A stretch of DNA of 64,000 bases from Corylus avellana (Eukaryota; Streptophyta; Magnoliopsida; Fagales; Betulaceae): NCBI RefSeq assembly GCF_901000735.1, contig NC_081546.1, positions 24,093,009 through 24,157,008 on the forward strand, written 5' to 3'. The translations under genes and the position numbers were made by a program. A model generated the notes under the pieces. The model did no database searches and had not been told where the DNA came from. It saw only the letters and a list, made by a program, of their open reading frames with translations. Positions 58,681-64,000 of this stretch are shown one piece after another. Position 1 is the stretch's first letter; each line of letters opens with the position of its first letter.

Positions 58681-59985
58681 TTAACTGCATATTCTCATAG
58701 CCTTTGACCGTCCCATTTTGGACCAGCTCATCCTTGTGACCTTGAATTTATGTTCTTTATAGCCCCCACCAAAATTTTTCCAGAATTGATTTCTGCTTTC
58801 TAATGGAAAATAAGTCCCTTGTGTGAGCCCTTGCAGTTGGCCATTGATAAGAATATAGTATATAATTGACTTAATACAAGTCATTATCAACCGTGTCCAT
58901 CTCTTTGCAAACCCTATCTTCCTCATCATTGCTTCCAAAAAATCTCATTCTATCATGTCATATGCCTTGTTCATATCGAGTTTAGGAGTCATATATCCAA
59001 CCTTTCCTTGCATCCTTACATTTATGTTATAAAGAGCCTCATAGGCCACCAGGATACTATTACTTATCAGCTTTTCAGGAATGAAGACACTTTGGTTTTA
59101 AGAAATAATACAGAACAAAATTTTAACCTATTAGCTAATACTTTTGCAATTAATTTATACAAAAAATTGCATAAGCTAATACATCTATATTACGACACTT
59201 TTGATGGATTTTTCGCTTTCGGGATTAGGGCAATAAAAGTGAAATTTATAGCCGAATCCAAAAAACTAGGGGTGTCAACTCAGTCTGATTTCCCGATTTT
59301 TGGCCAAAACCGGAACCGGAACCGGGGTATCCCGGTTCTCGGTTTTGGTAAACCGGAACCGGAACCAGAACCGGCCCGGCCGGTTCCGATTTTACTCGGT
59401 CCGGTAACCGGTTTTTGAAAAAAATTAGTGTTTGGAGTTCATTTTAGGTATTGGGCCTAAAATAAACCCATTATTTTTTTCATAAGTTAGCTCATTTAAA
59501 AAAAAGCTAGTAATCTTTTTGTCTAAATTAAATAGGTTTTATTGTGATTGTTCCAAATAATTAAAAAATAAACCCAAAAAAACCTAAAAATCCTAAAAAA
59601 TCAATGTTTTTGCCTATATGAGCCTTAGAAATAAAAATTCATATCTTTTAAAATACCCTAAAAATCATTTTAAAACCTTCAAAACCAGAAAAGTGAGAAA
59701 CCTAATTGCCTAAGATCCTAAACGCTGCATAAAAGACTAAAAGAATTAATATATATATATATAATTTAATAAAATAAGACCCGGTTTTGATTTTCCTGGT
59801 TTTTACCGGGTGCCAAAAACTGGGACCAGAACCGGGGTCCCAATTTTTTTTTTTGGCAACCGGAACCGAAACCGGTCCCCGGTTTCCCGGTCCCAGTTCC
59901 GGTTTCTCCGTTATTTTTGACACCCCTACAAAAAACCAAAATTTAAGAAACTAAGTACAGCATGACATACCTCAACTCTTACAGT
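58681..59985 (-). pseudogene. LINE (L1-type) reverse transcriptase remnant split by a hAT element
   Basis: Read on the minus strand from 59266 down: INFTFIALIPKAKNPSKVS, YRCISLCNFLYKLIAKVLAN, ILVAYEALYNINVRMQGKVG and KLDMNKAYDMIE, then DFLEAMMRKIGFAKRW. These are hallmark blocks of plant L1 reverse transcriptase. Further downstream, after a deletion, comes a SRNQFWKNFGGGYKEH-like tail. Stops interrupt the frame. A short continuation lies beyond the hAT element at about 59937-59985. Confidence 0.75.
59267..59928. mobile_element. Non-autonomous hAT-type element, 662 bp
   Basis: Ends are TAGGGGTGTCAA and TTGACACCCCTA, a perfect 12-bp inverted repeat. CAAAAAAC is duplicated at 59259-59266 and 59929-59936, an 8-bp target duplication. 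Both sub-terminal regions are dense in accgg/ccggt palindromes (59310-59415 and 59780-59910). No transposase. It is inserted into a LINE remnant. Confidence 0.9.
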
Positions 59986-60199
59986 TGTCCAAATTTGCAT
60001 TAAAAGCATTAAAAGAAAACTTGTCCCCACGCTATTGCTGCCACATCCACCTGCTTTGCATTAATATAGCATTTACCACACTCTTACACACTTCAGCATT
60101 CAGGAAGCTTAAATTCTGGCACAATTGAGATATTACAACTTGATAGATCTGGTTCATAATTACATCTCCCGTACAAAACAGCCATCATCTTTCTTTTGG

Positions 60200-63100
60200 C
60201 TAATGGTTGGGACCCAGAAGGGAAAGAAGAAAAGTCCTGTAATGACCTGATGTTTCTGAGTTGACTGCATCATTCAATGTCTTCTTGTATTTCTTCAAGT
60301 ATTCAGCTTTTATATACTGCATATCGATCTCAGCCCTGGTCACAATTACCCTTATAATGGTGTTGTCATTAGTTCCTAAACCCTTCATAGCTTTATGCAA
60401 CACCTGCAAAAATTTAGAGGTGATAGGACACATCCATGACCTTATTGGTAGGTTCTTGAGTACCATGATGCCAAACCATCAGTAAAAGTAGAATATCTGG
60501 CTTTGTTTGTGCAGATATACAAGAGATAAAGAAACACAGAGAATCAGTTTTGCTAAGTATTCATCACTATGGAATTTTGATATCAGAATGGTGGATATAG
60601 TCATGAATCAATTGTTAAGTCACTTACTTTTTCTTTTGCTGGTTTCTACTGTTTACAATGGAACTTATTGGAATAATGGAAGGGGGTATTTGGAGGGCCA
60701 ATCCAAAGAAAATTGTGAGTAAGCTTTACAGAATTATTGTGAAGTTGTGCAAATAGAAATTGGTCCCTATAGTAGAAGTTTTGTACACTATAACATTGGC
60801 GTTATCCAATAAGAAACAAAGAACATGTGAAAGCTTTGAAGTTGTCCCTACTATAATAATATGCCTTCAAGAATCAAGCTGATTTCAACTATACACTATA
60901 ATAAGAGGTTTTTTGTTCTGACATGCTATTCCTAAAACTTAGGGTAGTTGTCTCTACTAGAATCAGGTAACATAGACACATTACTAGCAGGTTTTTCATT
61001 TACCTTGCCTTTCTTGCATAAAACGCCAAGTTTGTGAAATTATTTTTGTAACAAACTTCTCCATTATAGCCAAATTGCAGCAAAGAGAAACAACAGCTAA
61101 GCTTAGAGAGTGGGATGATACCTTTGCAAAGTACTTTGCAGGATTCTCTGCACAGCGTAAAATTGTCAAGAGAGCATATTCAAAATGACCTGATGTTTCA
61201 CTCTTTATTGCCTGAGATAAGTTCAGTTTGGCCAAGTGTCAGAACAGAAATTTCAAGAGTGAATAAGCTTGGAGTGGAGAATCGATAAACAAAAGGGTGA
61301 GATCATAGAAAGAAACTATACACTTTTTAGTGAATTTCCATACATGCCATGGTAAGCATAACAAATAGCAGCCAATTGTGCCCTGCTTCGCTGACAGAAT
61401 ATGCGAATAAAGGTGTTCTCATCAGTTCCCAATTTCTTCTCCCCTGCTTTAAAAAGAGCCTTTGCATCCTTCTCAGTTATTGCTCTGTCAACTTCCAGAC
61501 CTTCATAACGGGGTGTGCTTACATATGCAAGCAAGAGCTACACCAAGTATTTTGCATTAAGATAATGAAGACATTCCTTGTATATCTTAACAAAAGATAT
61601 TCTAAAATATGAGAATTGAACGTTAAAAAGACTCTGCATGACAAGGATTCAAGTTGGACACCTTGTTATCACAAACCATGCATCAAGCCACCCGTCATTA
61701 TAGATATACAGTCCTCTAAGATCAGTAGGTTGTCTAGTTACTTCGCTCTCTATTTCAATTTCAAAGCATCCTTGGAAAAAGCATTTTGAAATTCAGAAGA
61801 ACTACATGGAGAAGCCATTGAACAGCTCAAATAATGCCCGGGCACACATGACAAGGGTTAAAGTTGGATAGCTTGCTATCTCAAAAACCAAGCAGCTACC
61901 CCTCATTTCAGATATACAGTACTCTAAGATCCTTACGTATTCCAAACTCCAATAACTAAAAGAAGAAGAATAATTAAACCCAAATCCTAAAGACTGAAAT
62001 GCTAGCTTCCCAAAAAATTCCAATAAAACAAAAAATCATTTTTTTCCCCTTTCTGCTGAGGCGCTGCCATGTATTACATCTTTTTTACCTACCCTACTAA
62101 GACATTGACACAATCCCTTTTCCTTTCTTTTTCCTCCCCGTGCCCCCACTGAGTACCTTTTTGCTGTCCTTTTCTTCACACAACCAGCAAAGGAGATAGA
62201 GCCCAAAAAAAAAAAACAAAAAAAGCAAAGGATATAGAAGAGATTGGTGCTTTCCTCCCCCTCTTCCTGCTTTTTTCTTATCTATTATTCTGGTCAGTTA
62301 GGCCCCCACGCTCCCACAGCTGCACTTCTTCTTCTTTTTTCCTATCTTACAATGTGATTTTGGGTCACTTTGTCCCCCATGGCCCCATGCCCCTAAGGCC
62401 CACTTAATGGCTTGTGTTTTCTAAGAAGTAAGAACCAAGAATCATTATTAGAAATATTATTAATTGGACTTGGTTCTGAATTTGGGGTCACTTAGGAGTT
62501 AGGCCTCTACGGCCACTCTTGCTTTTTTTCTTTTTGATTTTGGTCATCCATTTTACTGCCTGGTTATGAATTCAGACTGAACTTAATCATGTTTGGGTCA
62601 CTTGGCCGGCCCCTCACAACAAAATCTTGGCTCCACCACTGTTAGCAACTCTGCAACCCAAGGCACAACCAAAGGATTCCTCTACTTCATGATCCAGCAG
62701 CACAACCAAAGGATTCCTCTATTTCATAGTCCAGCAGCAGGTGCAATATATAAATTCATTATTAATTTAATTCTGACTTTTAAAAGCCTCATCTTCAATG
62801 TACACAGCAATTGCTAAGGGTCATCCTACAGACAGAAGGTCATGCTTTATTTAATATGTTAGGCAGTTTTGCATATCCATTGGTCATTTGCAGGGCTTAC
62901 TTTTTAGCCAATATTAAGTTGCAGTTACATTCAAGTACATATAATCATAGATCATACCAACACTTAGAAGCCCACATGGCTACAACATTATGATTTGCAG
63001 TTACATTCAAGTACATATAATCATAGATCATACCAACACTTAGAAGCCCACATGGCTACAACATTATGAACGCCCTATTTGAAGGGGGTTGGGAACATTA

Positions 63101-63899
63101 ACTCTGGATTTTATCAGAATGCAAATCATATAGACAAACAAAAGGACAGTTAAATGAGATACCTGGATATTATTCATAAAATGCTGTTAGCTTAAAGTGA
63201 GAATTTCAAAAAGGAATCAAAGATATTTGTCTCCAAAGCATAATAGTTCAGCCTTGATTAAAGCAAAATTCAGAAACATAGAGAAAGGTTACCTTTTTAT
63301 GATCTGCAGAGGTGTTTCTTTCAATATCATGTTCAAGGGGAACTCCAAATTTTGAATGATATATTTGTTTAAAACTTTGTATCTGAGACGGGGTACGAGA
63401 ACATAATACTTCAGTTGCAGCTTCAAAATTATGTGTCTCTGTTAATGCCTGCCTGGGAATGATTGCATCACGTCCTGCTGGATCATGCATCCAGAGGAGA
63501 ACTGCTGTCTGATAAATCGAAGAATATCATATGAACAGGAGTTAAAGCTATAATAAATATATCAGCATATAGAATTCAGATCTAGATGCTTTGGCAGAGT
63601 TTATAAATACTGTCATATACAATTCTATCTCCAGTAGTTGAGTGCAAAAAAGAAATGAAAAAAGAAAAAAAAAAAAAAAAAATCATAAAAAAGGTATAGC
63701 TGCTCCACAGACCTTAGCCTAAAAGAATTCATGAGTAGGTATAATATTGCTACCTCTAGTTTTCCATGAAGCTCTGAAGACAAGCGTTTAAGAAGGTCAT
63801 CAGAATACATTGTTCTATATTCTTGTTGGATGAGAGCACGCTGTGTTGCATCACGATGGGCAAGAATGCTGACCACTGCTGCAGTATCGCACCCTAACC
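60200..63899 (-). CDS. Annexin (D5-like), partial at right edge, possible frame break
   Basis: Exons on the minus strand are 63899-63754, 63508-63293, 61537-61324, 61211-61122 and 60403-60200 (stop TAG). The first exon lies beyond the window. Annexins are cytosolic proteins that bind acidic membranes in a Ca2+-dependent way. The four-repeat fold is visible: [20 protein letters not shown] (repeat I, Thr of GxGT lost), [14 protein letters not shown] and [19 protein letters not shown] (repeat II), [14 protein letters not shown] (III), and [20 protein letters not shown] ending in LLSLLGPNH (IV). The exon ending at 61324 is 2 nt short: CTA AAA A|GTGTAT instead of ending on a full Lys codon. With the only visible acceptor (61212) the frame shifts and soon stops. 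The gene may be damaged, or the junction may be a sequence error. Confidence 0.82.
61639..61934. repeat. Diverged direct repeat in an annexin intron
   Basis: Bases 61639-61724 and 61849-61934 share the frame gacaaggnttnaagttggana, cttg(t/c)tatc, agatatacagt.ctctaagatc. Two copies, about 75-80% alike by eye. Confidence 0.55.
62663..62737. repeat. Two-copy 37-bp tandem repeat in an annexin intron
   Basis: Unit cacaaccaaaggattcctct... occurs at 62663 and 62700, ending in gatccagcag / agtccagcag. Confidence 0.8.
62919..63069. repeat. Two-copy 76-bp tandem repeat in an annexin intron
   Basis: Unit ttgcagttacattcaagtac ... ctacaacattatga is repeated perfectly or nearly so with period 76 (62919 and 62995). 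Recent origin is implied by near identity. Confidence 0.9.
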
Positions 63900-64000
63900 C
63901 TGGAAAAACAAAATTAAACAAGAGTATTTGGAAATGAATATTCTGCATACGCAATGAAAATTCTTAAAACACCTCGTAGAAGACTCAATGGGAAATCCCA

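Noticed and set aside
59008..59418. 136-codon plus-strand frame
   Set aside because: It is the antisense of a LINE reverse transcriptase fused to the hAT-type element's accgg repeats.
1..64000. CRISPR arrays, operons, rRNA or tRNA genes
   Set aside because: None seen. The intron-exon structure and transposons are plant nuclear, and regularly spaced repeats are absent apart from microsatellites and short tandem repeats.

Overview
This is nuclear DNA of a flowering plant, most likely a heterozygous and probably woody eudicot. The window is AT-rich, with large introns, many miniature transposons, two decayed Ty1/copia elements, a LINE fragment, microsatellites and a 100-N scaffold gap. The protein families (KANADI, DUF1677, CASP-like, plant annexin) are plant types. 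I cannot name the species.

Layout. 1-957: upstream DNA ending in a KANADI-like promoter. 958-11498 and 11599-21242 are two almost identical copies of one ~9.6-10.5 kb segment on either side of the gap at 11499-11598. Each copy carries a four-exon, GARP-domain-only KANADI fragment. Copy A also holds a 916-bp Mutator-like MITE that copy B lacks, so copy B shows the empty site. Both ends of the duplication coincide with gap edges, which suggests two unmerged allelic contig ends rather than a true tandem duplication. 21243-31400: gene-poor, with hAT-like and other MITEs and a 5'-truncated copia element (about 22150-24919). 31423-38480: one intact six-exon KANADI1-type gene (377 aa), with a TATA box and a 4-codon upstream ORF. 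39414-45670: a degenerate minus-strand copia element interrupted by a 1175-bp hAT-type element with a perfect 8-bp target duplication. 45680-46832: LTR/TRIM-like remnants and a MULE-type MITE. 49465-49770: an intact single-exon DUF1677 gene. 49930-50125: a relic of an annexin 3' end. 50748-54352 and 55686-58492: a diverged tandem duplication of a three-exon CASP-like gene. The first copy is intact (159 aa); the second has a +1 frameshift that destroys its last membrane span. 58681-59985: a LINE reverse transcriptase remnant split by a hAT-type element. 60200-64000: an annexin gene on the minus strand, running off the right edge, with an apparent 2-nt loss at one exon junction.

The genes do not form a pathway: KANADI is a leaf-polarity regulator, CASP-like proteins are membrane scaffolds, and annexins bind Ca2+ and membranes. 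The most interesting points are the GARP-only mini-KANADI with preserved exon phases, the probable false duplication with a scorable transposon polymorphism, and the frame-damaged CASP-like and annexin copies.
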